Shown: positions 5,697 through 12,953, counted from the stretch's first letter. The stretch: DNA of 14,177 bases from an uncultured Eubacteriales bacterium (GCA_934615635.1 CAKTTT010000047.1:1-14177); one strand, 5' to 3'. The notes: a model not told the origin generated them from the letters alone. A program made the numbers and translations.

Positions 5697-8687
5697 CTAT
5701 TCCTTATCCAACAGCGCCAGGACCTCGCTCTCGCTCATGTGGTAGGCGCGGGTGTATTTGGACTTGGTGAAGGTGTCGATGACCGCCTGCCGGGTCAGCT
5801 CGTTTTTCTTGGAAAGGATGTTGCGCAGGGTGGCGCAGCTCCCTTTCCAGGCCTCGTAGCCCCGGGGCGCGGTGGTGGAACCCGCCTTCGCCCACCGCTC
5901 CATATGGTAGGGCATCTCCTCATCCAGCTCGGCCACCATCTGATCGTATAGGGCCAGCAACCGGTCGGTGGCAAAGGTGGTCCGGAGATACTTTCCATAG
6001 GTGGAGATGAAGGTTTCCCGGAAGGTCCGGTTTTTCATCAGCCCCACCATCAGGCTGGTGTCGAAGTTGCGCCCCACGCCGTGACCGCTGGGATTGACAA
6101 TCTCCTCCACCATATTCCACTGGTAGGTGCTGGGGGACATGGCCCAGTCCAGATCAAACAACACCCAGCGCCACTTGTTTCCCTCTCCCCGCTCCTTATA
6201 AAACTTGATGTTGCCGGTATCGGTATTGTTGAAAAAGGATTCCACAATCCACCAGTTCATCATTTCCGGCACATCCACCACCGAGCAGATGTACTCGTAA
6301 TTCTCCTGCACGGTGAGGTCGTGGGTCTTCACAAAATTCAGCAGCTCCTTGTATTCCACGGTGTTGCCGCTCATCACGGTATAGGTGCCCTTGATCATAT
6401 CCAGATTTTCCGAATCGGTGCCGTGGTGGTTGGCGGTATAGTCCTCGTCGATCTTCTCCCGGAGATCATAAATCCCGTTGTATTGGCCGTTGATATACAC
6501 CACCACCGGCCGGTAATCCATGATGTCCAAATCCATCTGCCCCTTCACCGCCATGGCGCAGAAGGCGTCCCGGATATGGGCGCTGGTGTTGTCCTGCCCG
6601 GAGCTGCGCAGCACAAAGGCGGAAAAGACATTCACGTCGTTGTCCTTGAAAAAGGGGTAGCAAACCTCCGTGGGTCCATACTTATCCCGCAGGTTGATGG
6701 AAAAGCTCTTCTGATCCAGCGCCCGGCTGTACTGGCCGAACACCTTGATGCCGGCGTTGAACTGCACCTGGGCGTTGCCCTTCTCATCCATATATTCAAA
6801 GTGGATGGGACGCTCCCAATCCTTCCAGAAATTGGCCCCCTGATAAGGGAAGGTGCTGCTTTTCCCCGGCCCGTCCGCGAAAATCCCCGTGTTGTAATCG
6901 TATAGGTTGGCGTCCTCGGTGGAGAGAAAGATCACCGGCATGTTGTGGGTGCGTCCCACAATCAAGCTGACGGAGGTGTCGTCGGACGGCAGCCGTCCCT
7001 CCATAAACGCCCTGGCGCGGATGGTAACGGTTTTATCCACGCTCACCGGTCCGGAATAGACCGGGGAGGAGGCGGTGGGCTCGCTGCCGTCGGTGGTGTA
7101 GCGGATGACGCAGCCCGGCGCCTCCATGGCCACGGTATCCCCCTGGTTGGCATAGCCGGTGGAGCGGGAGAAAACCGGCGTGGGCGACGGACCGCCCAGT
7201 CCCTGAGAGGGATTGGCCTGCCCGGGTGTCATGGCGGTGAAATAATATGTCTTGGGGTCGGTATCGGACACCAGCCCGCAGGCGTAGCCGTCGTCCAGCC
7301 GCCCCAGCCGAAAATCATCCACCACCACGCCGGCCGGATCGATGAGATAGAGCATCTCTCCATAGCGGTTGAGACCCATATCCAGAAAAATCTCACCGGT
7401 TTTTGTGTTCACCTTTGCCTCGTCGGCACAGTAGATGACCTTGTATTCCCCGGGCTGAAGGGTGATATCCGGCAGCGTCTGCCACCGGGAAGGGTCTTTT
7501 TTGTCAGAAAGCCTGTAGCCGTTGAGGCTCACAGGCTTGTCCGTGGGATTATGCAGTTCCAGATAATCATACCGCTGCTTGTCCGACGCCGTCGGGCCGG
7601 TGCGGTTCACCGAGGCCGCCTCCGAGATCACAGCCTCCTTATTTTTGGGGTACTGGGCGCTGTCGATGGAATCGAATCCCGGCAGGGTGTTGGCCGCTCC
7701 CGGCGTGGCCTTGGCGAAAAACTGGGTCTTTTCCGGATCATTGGCCGTGCGGCCATAGGTCAGGTTGGCGGTCAGCTCATAAACCGGCAGCTCGTCCGCC
7801 AGCTTGCCGTCCCCGGCGTAAAGGGAGAGCACCGATTCCTTTCCCGACAGCACAAAAGAGGCGTGAAGCGGCCCGCCCTCGGCGTAGGCTTTGCTTTTAT
7901 CCGATAAATACACAATCTGATATCCCCCGGCTGGAATGGTGACCGCGGGGAAGGTCCACTTATTCGGCTTGGCCGGATCGTCGGACAGGGTGAAGGCGGA
8001 CAGATTCAGCGGCGCGTCCCCGTAGTTGTACAGCTCCACCCAGCTGACGAAATCCCCGTCCTCGTCCGCCAGGGTGACGGTGCTGTCGGTGGAATATTCG
8101 TTGATCCGGACGGTGGCGTCGGAGGCCGGAACGCCGGTGCCGGGCTTTTCATGCGCGATGGTTTCGGCATTGGCCGCCCCCGGCGTGGGCCGGGCGAAAT
8201 AGACCGTATTCCCCTTTTCGTCCAGCCCGCAGGTCATATTCTCCTGCAAATTCTCCAGTGCGATATGCCCCAGCTCCCGGCCGTGGGGATCATATAAGAA
8301 GATGTCCTCCCGCTCGGAATTGATGCTGTAGGGCAGGTGGACGATCCGCTTTTCTATATCCGTGGTGTTTTTACCGGAGGCGTAAACCACAAAATATTCC
8401 CCCGGCTGGATGGTGATATCCGGGAAAATATATTTCCCCTTTTTCTTCGCGTCGTCCGTCAGCCCGTAGTCCTTGAGGCTGATGGGCTGGTCGGTGGGAT
8501 TGTGCAGCTCGATCCAATCGGGATACTCCTCGTCGTTGTCCGCCAATATCCCGTTGTTTTTGGCCATGACTTCCGATAGCTGCACGTCGTCCGCGGCATT
8601 CTTTCCCCCGGTGGATGCGCACGCCCCCAGAAGCGCGATCATGAGCAGAAGGGCCGCCGACAGCAGCGCCAGGCATTTTTTCTTCAT
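5697..8687 (-). CDS. Lipoprotein with three lamin-tail repeats and a CotH kinase domain
   Basis: A 996-residue secreted lipoprotein. Residues 1-22 are a lipoprotein signal (KKK, then a leucine-rich core, then LLGAC) with lipid-bearing C23. Three lamin-tail-domain repeats follow at about 35-175, 190-335 and 350-495, each ending in TPGxAN (T168, T328, T487). A chitobiase/hexosaminidase C-terminal-like domain spans about 500-575 (IRYTTDGSEPTASSPVYSG). The CotH kinase domain runs from about 580 to 900. Its likely key residues are K660 (DQKSFSINL), D823 and N826 (NNTDTGN), and the metal-binding D845/D847 (FDLDWA). CotH proteins are secretory-pathway-type protein kinases, first known from Bacillus spore coats. 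Here the protein should sit on the outer face of the membrane. AAGGAAG lies ten bases before the ATG. It is the first gene of an operon with the DUF3267 peptidase. The substrate is unknown. Confidence 0.92.
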   Translation of the reverse strand: MKKKCLALLSAALLLMIALLGACASTGGKNAADDVQLSEVMAKNNGILADNDEEYPDWIELHNPTDQPISLKDYGLTDDAKKKGKYIFPDITIQPGEYFVVYASGKNTTDIEKRIVHLPYSINSEREDIFLYDPHGRELGHIALENLQENMTCGLDEKGNTVYFARPTPGAANAETIAHEKPGTGVPASDATVRINEYSTDSTVTLADEDGDFVSWVELYNYGDAPLNLSAFTLSDDPAKPNKWTFPAVTIPAGGYQIVYLSDKSKAYAEGGPLHASFVLSGKESVLSLYAGDGKLADELPVYELTANLTYGRTANDPEKTQFFAKATPGAANTLPGFDSIDSAQYPKNKEAVISEAASVNRTGPTASDKQRYDYLELHNPTDKPVSLNGYRLSDKKDPSRWQTLPDITLQPGEYKVIYCADEAKVNTKTGEIFLDMGLNRYGEMLYLIDPAGVVVDDFRLGRLDDGYACGLVSDTDPKTYYFTAMTPGQANPSQGLGGPSPTPVFSRSTGYANQGDTVAMEAPGCVIRYTTDGSEPTASSPVYSGPVSVDKTVTIRARAFMEGRLPSDDTSVSLIVGRTHNMPVIFLSTEDANLYDYNTGIFADGPGKSSTFPYQGANFWKDWERPIHFEYMDEKGNAQVQFNAGIKVFGQYSRALDQKSFSINLRDKYGPTEVCYPFFKDNDVNVFSAFVLRSSGQDNTSAHIRDAFCAMAVKGQMDLDIMDYRPVVVYINGQYNGIYDLREKIDEDYTANHHGTDSENLDMIKGTYTVMSGNTVEYKELLNFVKTHDLTVQENYEYICSVVDVPEMMNWWIVESFFNNTDTGNIKFYKERGEGNKWRWVLFDLDWAMSPSTYQWNMVEEIVNPSGHGVGRNFDTSLMVGLMKNRTFRETFISTYGKYLRTTFATDRLLALYDQMVAELDEEMPYHMERWAKAGSTTAPRGYEAWKGSCATLRNILSKKNELTRQAVIDTFTKSKYTRAYHMSESEVLALLDKE

Positions 8688-8726
8688 CTATCTTCAACTT
8701 CCTTATTCTGTCAATTTCCTTCTTTC

Positions 8727-8755
8727 ATATTACCAGAACCAGCGGAGAATTGCAA
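8727..8755 (-). promoter_or_regulatory. Promoter of the CotH lipoprotein operon
   Basis: On the minus strand TTGCAA (8755-8750) is followed after exactly 17 bases by TAATAT (8732-8727), preceded by TGG as an extended -10. The predicted leader is about 30 bases. It is the only good sigma-A-like site in the spacer. Confidence 0.6.
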
Positions 8756-8758
8756 GGC

Positions 8759-8777
8759 ATAGGTTGCTGCACCCTAT
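8759..8777. promoter_or_regulatory. Candidate operator: 9-base inverted repeat upstream of the -35
   Basis: ATAGGTTGC, a central T, then GCACCCTAT: the arms match in eight of nine positions about the axis at 8768. It ends three bases upstream of the -35 hexamer of the CotH operon, at about -40 to -60, where activators often bind. The symmetry and position are visible; a regulator is inferred. Confidence 0.4.
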
Positions 8778-9005
8778 CCCCTTTTTCCCGGCGGAAGCTC
8801 CCCGAAAACCAAAACCGCCTTGAAAGGAATCCACCCATGAGCAGCAGAAGCTTACGCCGCAAACGCCTTTTCCGGCCGCCGGCCTCGCCGGGGACCTCCC
8901 AAAAGATCCGACAGATAGAGGAACCCCCGACCGGACGCCGGTGGCCACAGTCTTTCCCTCCGCCCCCGATAAAACCGAGGAAATTCCCTGCCGAAACGTT
9001 CATCC
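8778..9005. other. Intergenic region without a recognisable gene
   Basis: The whole spacer between the CotH lipoprotein start (8687) and the CYTH stop (9039) is about 350 bases. Outside the promoter, the inverted repeat and the terminator described separately, the open frames on both strands are low-complexity Arg/Pro or Gly/Arg translations without a ribosome binding site or family resemblance. No riboswitch or RNA gene was recognised. Confidence 0.5.
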
Positions 9006-9040
9006 AAAAGGAGGGACGGATGTCTCCGCCCCTCCTTTTT
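9006..9040 (-). terminator. Terminator of the glycosyltransferase-to-CYTH operon
   Basis: A stem from AAAAGGAGGG-A-CGGA to TCCG-C-CCCTCCTTTT, with loop TGTC and one A-C mismatch, overlaps the CYTH stop codon (9041-9039). Flanking A and T runs make it symmetrical, so it may act in both directions. It separates the CYTH gene from the CotH operon. Confidence 0.85.
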
Positions 9041-9533
9041 ACCCTTGCAGACGCCTTTTTTTCTCCCAGTATTCCCCCATGGAATACCCCCGCTCCTCCG
9101 TGACCTCCCTCCCCAGAAAAGGGGGAGGCTGGAAGGCGTACGCCTCTTCCAACGAGGCAAACTCCACCTCGGCATAATAAAAGGCTGTGGGCGTTTCCTC
9201 ATCCACCAGACTGCACTCCAGCTTCAGCCCGTCAGGCAGAGCATAAACCCGATAGTCCTTGCGGACCAGCGGCATCTCCAGCAGCTCCTCCAACCGGGCG
9301 AAGGTCTCCGGCTCCAGCGGCAGCTCCACCTCCTGGCGGGCGATGGTTCCCTCCCCCTTGAAGCAGAGGCGATAATCGGTCCCCGCCGCCCCGCGGGACC
9401 GGCGGATGCGCACCGTGGGTCTGACGCAGAGATAGCCCTGGCATACCTCCGCCCTGGACAGCTCCTGCAATCCTTCCGGGAAGCCGTCTATCAAAAATTT
9501 GCGTTCGATTTCCACAATATCCTCTCCCGTCAT
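9039..9533 (-). CDS. CYTH-domain (triphosphate tunnel) phosphatase
   Basis: A 164-residue cytoplasmic protein of the CYTH/TTM family, whose members hydrolyse inorganic triphosphate, thiamine triphosphate or other triphosphates with Mg or Mn. The defining N-terminal ExExK is seen as VEIERKF (E8, E10, K12). Tunnel-lining charges follow in order: R42/R44 (VRIRR), K59 (YRLCFKGEG), E68/E70 (QEVELPL), K92/R95, and E122/E124 (YYAEVEF). The length is that of a complete single-domain enzyme. The ATG overlaps the upstream stop codon (ATGA), which argues for translational coupling to the membrane protein gene, and GAGG lies seven bases upstream. A GTG seven codons downstream is a less likely alternative. 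It is the last gene of its operon. The exact substrate cannot be told from sequence; tripolyphosphatase is the common activity in clostridial relatives. Confidence 0.9.
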   Translation of the reverse strand: MTGEDIVEIERKFLIDGFPEGLQELSRAEVCQGYLCVRPTVRIRRSRGAAGTDYRLCFKGEGTIARQEVELPLEPETFARLEELLEMPLVRKDYRVYALPDGLKLECSLVDEETPTAFYYAEVEFASLEEAYAFQPPPFLGREVTEERGYSMGEYWEKKRRLQG

Positions 9534-10447
9534 CGCTGATCCTCTTTCCGTCCCCTGGTCTTTGAGCGGATATGTAGCTTATCCCGCCAGTCGTCGGCGG
9601 CGCAGGCGATTCCCGGCCGGCGCATTCCCGGAAAAGCCCGCAACATCCGTTTTTGCAGCCCCTTGGTTTCCAGCATCAGCCGGTCCCGCATTTCCCGCAG
9701 CTCCTCCGCCTTGGTCCGCAGGACGGCGGCCGCCTTGTCGGGCAGGGATTCTTCCTCCCCCTTCGTCTCTCGGCTCTCCCGCCGCTTTTCCCCATACCGG
9801 TCCAGGGTGCTTTCCAGCCTCAACACCACATCCTCGGCGGACGGCAGGCGATCCAACTGCTCCTTAATCAGCGCCGACAGCTTGTCCAGTTGCTCCAGCT
9901 TGTTGCCGATAGCCCGGGCAATGCGGAAGGAAAGCGCGCAGTCCACCGCCAGCACCGCCGTCATCGCGGCGGCCAGAATCGCCGGAAGATGTTGGTTCCA
10001 GCCGTACAGCAACCCCACCAGCGCCTCGAACCAGGGCTGGATGAGGTAGACGAAGGCCGTCGCCAGCCCACCCCAGGCCAGGGAGATCAGCAGGCAGATC
10101 CGGCCGTTCAAATTGAAGCGGAAATGGGAGTAATCCCACCACCGGGCGTGGAACAGCTTTTCCATCAGCCAGGAGGTGAAGTATTCCACCACCGATGCCA
10201 GAAACGCCCCCGCGGCGAAAATCACCGGAACCGCCACCCACAGCTTGTCGATGCCGTCCCTCACCGGCAGCAGGAAAATCAAAATCAGCACGATTCCGCA
10301 GCCGTAGATCGGGCAGAAGGGGCCGTTGAGGAACCCGCGGTTGACAAAGCGTTTTTCCTGAAAGGAACACAGCACCGTTTCCATCAGCCAGCCGCAGAAG
10401 CTGTACATAAAGAAATACAGCGCCATATCCGTCAGCGAATAAGGCAT
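9530..10447 (-). CDS. CmpB-like multi-pass membrane protein (putative ABC-transporter type IV) with coiled-coil tail
   Basis: A 305-residue membrane protein of the family annotated as putative ABC-transporter permease (ABC_trans_CmpB); its biological role is poorly known. The N-terminus has the family signature FCGWLMETV, FVNRGFLNGP and CPIYGCG (about residues 18-51). Five hydrophobic segments lie near 5-27, 45-62, 70-93, 112-135 and 150-172. A charged tail of about 130 residues follows with heptad-like leucines (LEQLDKLSALIKEQLDRL, AEELREMRDRL), probably a cytoplasmic coiled coil, ending in a very basic stretch. The ATG at 10447 is chosen because GAGGTG lies about six bases upstream and the family signature then starts correctly; the frame opens six codons earlier. 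It lies 37 bases after pgeF, and its stop overlaps the CYTH start. No ATPase partner is nearby. Confidence 0.88.
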   Translation of the reverse strand: MPYSLTDMALYFFMYSFCGWLMETVLCSFQEKRFVNRGFLNGPFCPIYGCGIVLILIFLLPVRDGIDKLWVAVPVIFAAGAFLASVVEYFTSWLMEKLFHARWWDYSHFRFNLNGRICLLISLAWGGLATAFVYLIQPWFEALVGLLYGWNQHLPAILAAAMTAVLAVDCALSFRIARAIGNKLEQLDKLSALIKEQLDRLPSAEDVVLRLESTLDRYGEKRRESRETKGEEESLPDKAAAVLRTKAEELREMRDRLMLETKGLQKRMLRAFPGMRRPGIACAADDWRDKLHIRSKTRGRKEDQR

Positions 10448-10484
10448 AACGCCCACCTCTCCCATATGATGTGATCATGCCCCG

Positions 10485-11351
10485 TCATTCCGACAGGGCG
10501 ATAAAGGCCGCCAGGCTCCCTCTCTGCGGTCCCGCCGCCCGATGGGACCAGAACAGCTCCGGATGGCAGCGGGTACACAGGTCGGTAAGGGTGATATTGC
10601 CCGCCGGCACCCCTGCCTCCAGCAGGATCCGCCGGTTGATCTCCCACAGGTTCAGACGGTATTTGCCGCCGGCCGCGGCCTCGTAGCAGCCCGTTTCCAA
10701 CCCGTCCGCTTCCGCGGCGGTCCGGAAGCCGTCCCAGGCAAATGCCTGAGAAAAGGCGGCGAAAACCGGTTCGTCCACCTCAAAGCAGCAAGGGCCGATG
10801 GAGGGGGCGACGGCGGCCAGAATATCCTCCCGGCGGCAGCCGTAATCCGCCGCCATCCGCTCCACCGTCACCGCGCCGATCCGGGCAACGGTGCCCCTCC
10901 AGCCGGCGTGGGAGGTCCCCACCACCCGGCGGACGGGGTCGACAAACAGCAGCGGTACACAATCGGCATATTGGGTGCAAAGCACCACGCCCGGCTCATC
11001 GGTCAGCAGCCCGTCGATATCGGCGTAGCCCCGCTCCCGGTCCACCCCTCTGCCGCGATCGGCGGCGGTAGCGTTGCGGATATTCACATGGTGCTCCTGA
11101 GCGGATACCACCACCTGCCCGGCGTCCATGCCAGCCGCGGCGCAGAACCGGTGGAAATTCTCCCGCACACACGCCGGATCATCCCCTCGGGTGAAGCTGA
11201 GATTCATCGAAGCGTAGATACCCTCGCTCACGCCGCCCAGCCGGGTGGAAAAGCCGTGACGGACAAAGGGCAGCGCATCAAAGGCCGGGAAGGTATAATA
11301 CACCACCCCGTCCTTCTCATGTGTGGTCATCCTTTCGCTGTGGGGCAGCAT
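10485..11351 (-). CDS. pgeF: PgeF/YfiH family protein (multicopper-laccase-like; purine nucleoside phosphorylase fold)
   Basis: A 288-residue cytoplasmic enzyme of the YfiH/DUF152 family. Members have been described as a peptidoglycan editing factor that removes L-Ser-containing UDP-MurNAc precursors, and as purine nucleoside phosphorylase/adenosine deaminase enzymes. The Zn-site residues are visible: H87 (QEHHVN), C131 (YADCVPL) and H148 (SHAGWRG). The 17-residue C-to-H spacing is that of the E. coli protein. GFSTRLGGVSEG near the N-terminus and CTRCHPELFWSHRA near the C-terminus are further family hallmarks. The start at 11351 shares its A with the glycosyltransferase stop (TGATG) and has GGAGG nine bases upstream. 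An upstream in-frame ATG (11414) lies inside the glycosyltransferase gene, and the next one downstream has no spaced ribosome site. The operon position suggests envelope-precursor work, but nucleoside salvage cannot be excluded. Confidence 0.93.
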   Translation of the reverse strand: MLPHSERMTTHEKDGVVYYTFPAFDALPFVRHGFSTRLGGVSEGIYASMNLSFTRGDDPACVRENFHRFCAAAGMDAGQVVVSAQEHHVNIRNATAADRGRGVDRERGYADIDGLLTDEPGVVLCTQYADCVPLLFVDPVRRVVGTSHAGWRGTVARIGAVTVERMAADYGCRREDILAAVAPSIGPCCFEVDEPVFAAFSQAFAWDGFRTAAEADGLETGCYEAAAGGKYRLNLWEINRRILLEAGVPAGNITLTDLCTRCHPELFWSHRAAGPQRGSLAAFIALSE

Positions 11352-12502
11352 CAAGCCTTTCCTCCCCTTCCCGCCTTCACGGCATCCTCGCAGGCGCGGA
11401 TCAGCAGGCCGCACACCGTATCGGCGCCGAATTTCCGCAGCGTCTCCTCCCGGATTTTTTCCCCGTCATAGGAGGCGGCGCGGTCCAGCATATGCAGCAT
11501 GGCTTCCGCCAGAGCGGCGGGATCCTCCGTCGGCACCAGCAGGCCGTTGTCCGGCGTGACGATATCCTCCGGCCCTCCGCAGCGGGTGCTGATCAGCGGC
11601 TTGCCGCAGGCGGCGCTTTCATTGAGCACGCAGGAAAGGGTCTCCGTCCGGGAGGAACAGACAAAGCAGTCGCAGCCGTTCATAAAACGGACGGCCTCCT
11701 CCCGGGGGATGGTTCCCACCAGCCGGCAACAGTCCCCCACGCCCCCTTGATCGATCCGGCGCTGCAGCTCCTCCCGCAGCCCCCCGATTCCCGCGATTTC
11801 CAGCCGCACAGGGCGCTGTGTCCGCGCCTTGAGGCGGATAAACGCGTCGATCAGCAGGTCATATCCCTTGATGGGACGAAGCTGTCCCATGGCGCGGAAA
11901 AGGAACGCCTCCCCCTCCCGCGGGATATCCAGGGGCCGGAACCGCTCCCCGTCCACAATGTCCGGGATAATCCGGGTTTCCCCATACGGCTCCATCACCC
12001 GACGCAGAGCGGAGCTGACGCAGGCGTTCACCTGCGCCTCCGCCATCACCCGGCGCAGCCGCCGCCGGATCAACCCCTCCTCCGGCTCGGTGATCACATA
12101 GGAGGAATGCTCCATGAAAAACAGCGGCAACTTCTCCTCCCGGCAGAGGGCCATCGCCTCATATCCCTGGAGAGAGGAGCGGAGATTCACCACATCCGGC
12201 CGGCCCCATTCCGCCTCGATCCGCCGATACAGCTTTTGCAGCATACGGGTGCGCTGCCAGCATCGCCCTTTTTCCCACCGCGGCGTCCAGTTGGGATGGG
12301 TGTAGCGGTAGGTGGGCACGCCCTTCACCCTTTCCACGCTGATGCCGTGGCGGCCCGGCCGCAGCTCGCCGGTGACATTGACGTAAGCCACCGCTATCTC
12401 CACCCCGCGGGCCGCCAGCGCCTCCGCCTGTTCTTGATAAAAGGTGCCCAGCAGCGGCGCCTCTTTTGTGGGATACCAGGAAGGAATCATCAATACCTTC
12501 AT
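11351..12502 (-). CDS. GT4-family glycosyltransferase
   Basis: A 383-residue GT-B-fold retaining glycosyltransferase (GT4, Glycos_transf_1 type) that transfers a sugar from a nucleotide donor. The N-terminal acceptor domain begins MKVLMIPSWYPT and includes a GTFYQEQAEAL segment. The C-terminal donor domain starts around GQLRPIKGYDLLIDAF (K212). It contains the EX7E motif at E287 and E295 (RTETLSCVLNESAACGKPLI) and the usual GGPEDIV and DNGLLVP stretches. There is no signal or membrane helix; it should act at the inner face of the membrane. GGAAAGG and GGAG lie just before the ATG. It leads the operon that continues with pgeF, the CmpB-like protein and CYTH. The sugar and acceptor are unknown; cell-surface glycan or glycolipid synthesis is the usual role. 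No other glycan genes are visible, so it may be a stand-alone enzyme. Confidence 0.92.
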   Translation of the reverse strand: MKVLMIPSWYPTKEAPLLGTFYQEQAEALAARGVEIAVAYVNVTGELRPGRHGISVERVKGVPTYRYTHPNWTPRWEKGRCWQRTRMLQKLYRRIEAEWGRPDVVNLRSSLQGYEAMALCREEKLPLFFMEHSSYVITEPEEGLIRRRLRRVMAEAQVNACVSSALRRVMEPYGETRIIPDIVDGERFRPLDIPREGEAFLFRAMGQLRPIKGYDLLIDAFIRLKARTQRPVRLEIAGIGGLREELQRRIDQGGVGDCCRLVGTIPREEAVRFMNGCDCFVCSSRTETLSCVLNESAACGKPLISTRCGGPEDIVTPDNGLLVPTEDPAALAEAMLHMLDRAASYDGEKIREETLRKFGADTVCGLLIRACEDAVKAGRGGKA

Positions 12503-12536
12503 TCAGCTCCAGCCTTTCCCTGCGTGATTAAAATGT

Positions 12537-12566
12537 ATTATACGCCCGGATAGAAGGATTACGCAA
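12537..12566 (-). promoter_or_regulatory. Promoter of the glycosyltransferase operon
   Basis: On the minus strand a perfect TATAAT (12542-12537) is preceded, after 18 bases, by TTGCGT (12566-12561), a weak -35. It lies 35 bases before the start codon of the glycosyltransferase gene. Confidence 0.55.
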
Positions 12567-12644
12567 CCACTCCCGGAAAAAACTTCCGCCTCGCCCCTTG
12601 TCCGCCGCCTCGCCCGGCTGCCGCAAGCGGATTATAAGCGCCGC

Positions 12645-12660
12645 CAAAGGCGCGCCTTTG
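12645..12660. repeat. Perfect 16-base palindrome
   Basis: CAAAGGCGCGCCTTTG is fully self-complementary. It lies about 80 bases upstream of the glycosyltransferase promoter and next to smaller hairpins (CCGC-AA-GCGG at 12621-12630, TTCCCC-GT-GGGGAA at 12670-12683). It could be a dimer-binding site or part of a structured repeat. Confidence 0.5.
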
Positions 12661-12720
12661 CGCAGGCGTTTCCCCGTGGGGAATCCGTCGGGGCCCCTTC
12701 TCATATCGCGAAAGCCGAGG

Positions 12721-12783
12721 GGCGTTTCTCCTGAAATCATTCTGTAAATCCGCCGGCTGTGCCGGCGGATTTACGAAAACGCC
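12721..12783. repeat. Two-level hairpin with a perfect 14-base-pair inner stem
   Basis: The inner stem GTAAATCCGCCGGC (12744-12757) and its exact complement (12761-12774) enclose the loop TGT. The outer arms GGCGTTT (12721-12727) and AAACGCC (12777-12783) can close a second stem around it. There is no T run on either side, so it is not a standard terminator. Confidence 0.6.
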
Positions 12784-12869
12784 GGAAGGGCTCCGGTACC
12801 GGCAACATCCAAAGGGGGCCAAGCAACCGGCATTTGCCAGGCAGCGCGCTCCTCTTCCCCTCTCGCGAT

Positions 12870-12953
12870 TCAAGCGACAACTGCCTCAGGCGGCCTCAAA
12901 GAGCGAGGGCGGCCCGGCTTCCGCTTTACCGCCCCCGCTTCTTTTCCTCTCAT
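12870..12953 (-). CDS. Possible 27-residue basic small protein
   Basis: ATG at 12953 has AGAGG five bases upstream, an ideal ribosome-site spacing. The 27-codon frame gives a strongly basic peptide with KRKPGRPRS in the middle, resembling the GRP core of an AT-hook, and ends PPEAVVA. The frame is too short to prove and lies in a repeat-like spacer, so it may be chance. Confidence 0.2.
   Translation of the reverse strand: MRGKEAGAVKRKPGRPRSLRPPEAVVA

Noticed and set aside
6945..7907. A 320-codon plus-strand open frame opposite the lamin-tail repeats
   Set aside because: Antisense to the CotH lipoprotein, Gly/Arg/His-rich, with no ribosome binding site or family resemblance.
11321..12553. A 410-codon plus-strand open frame opposite the glycosyltransferase
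   Set aside because: Mirror frame of a well-supported GT4 gene; its sequence is low-complexity His/Pro/Leu-rich and has no recognisable motif.
12721..12783. Hairpin considered as a terminator for either neighbour
   Set aside because: No T run on either strand; it lies over 400 bases from the hydrolase stop and upstream of the glycosyltransferase promoter.
12528..12873. Two overlapping minus-strand frames (70 and 104 codons) in the long spacer
   Set aside because: Compositionally like non-coding GC-rich sequence, they lack ribosome sites and cross palindromes and the glycosyltransferase promoter; more likely repeat sequence.
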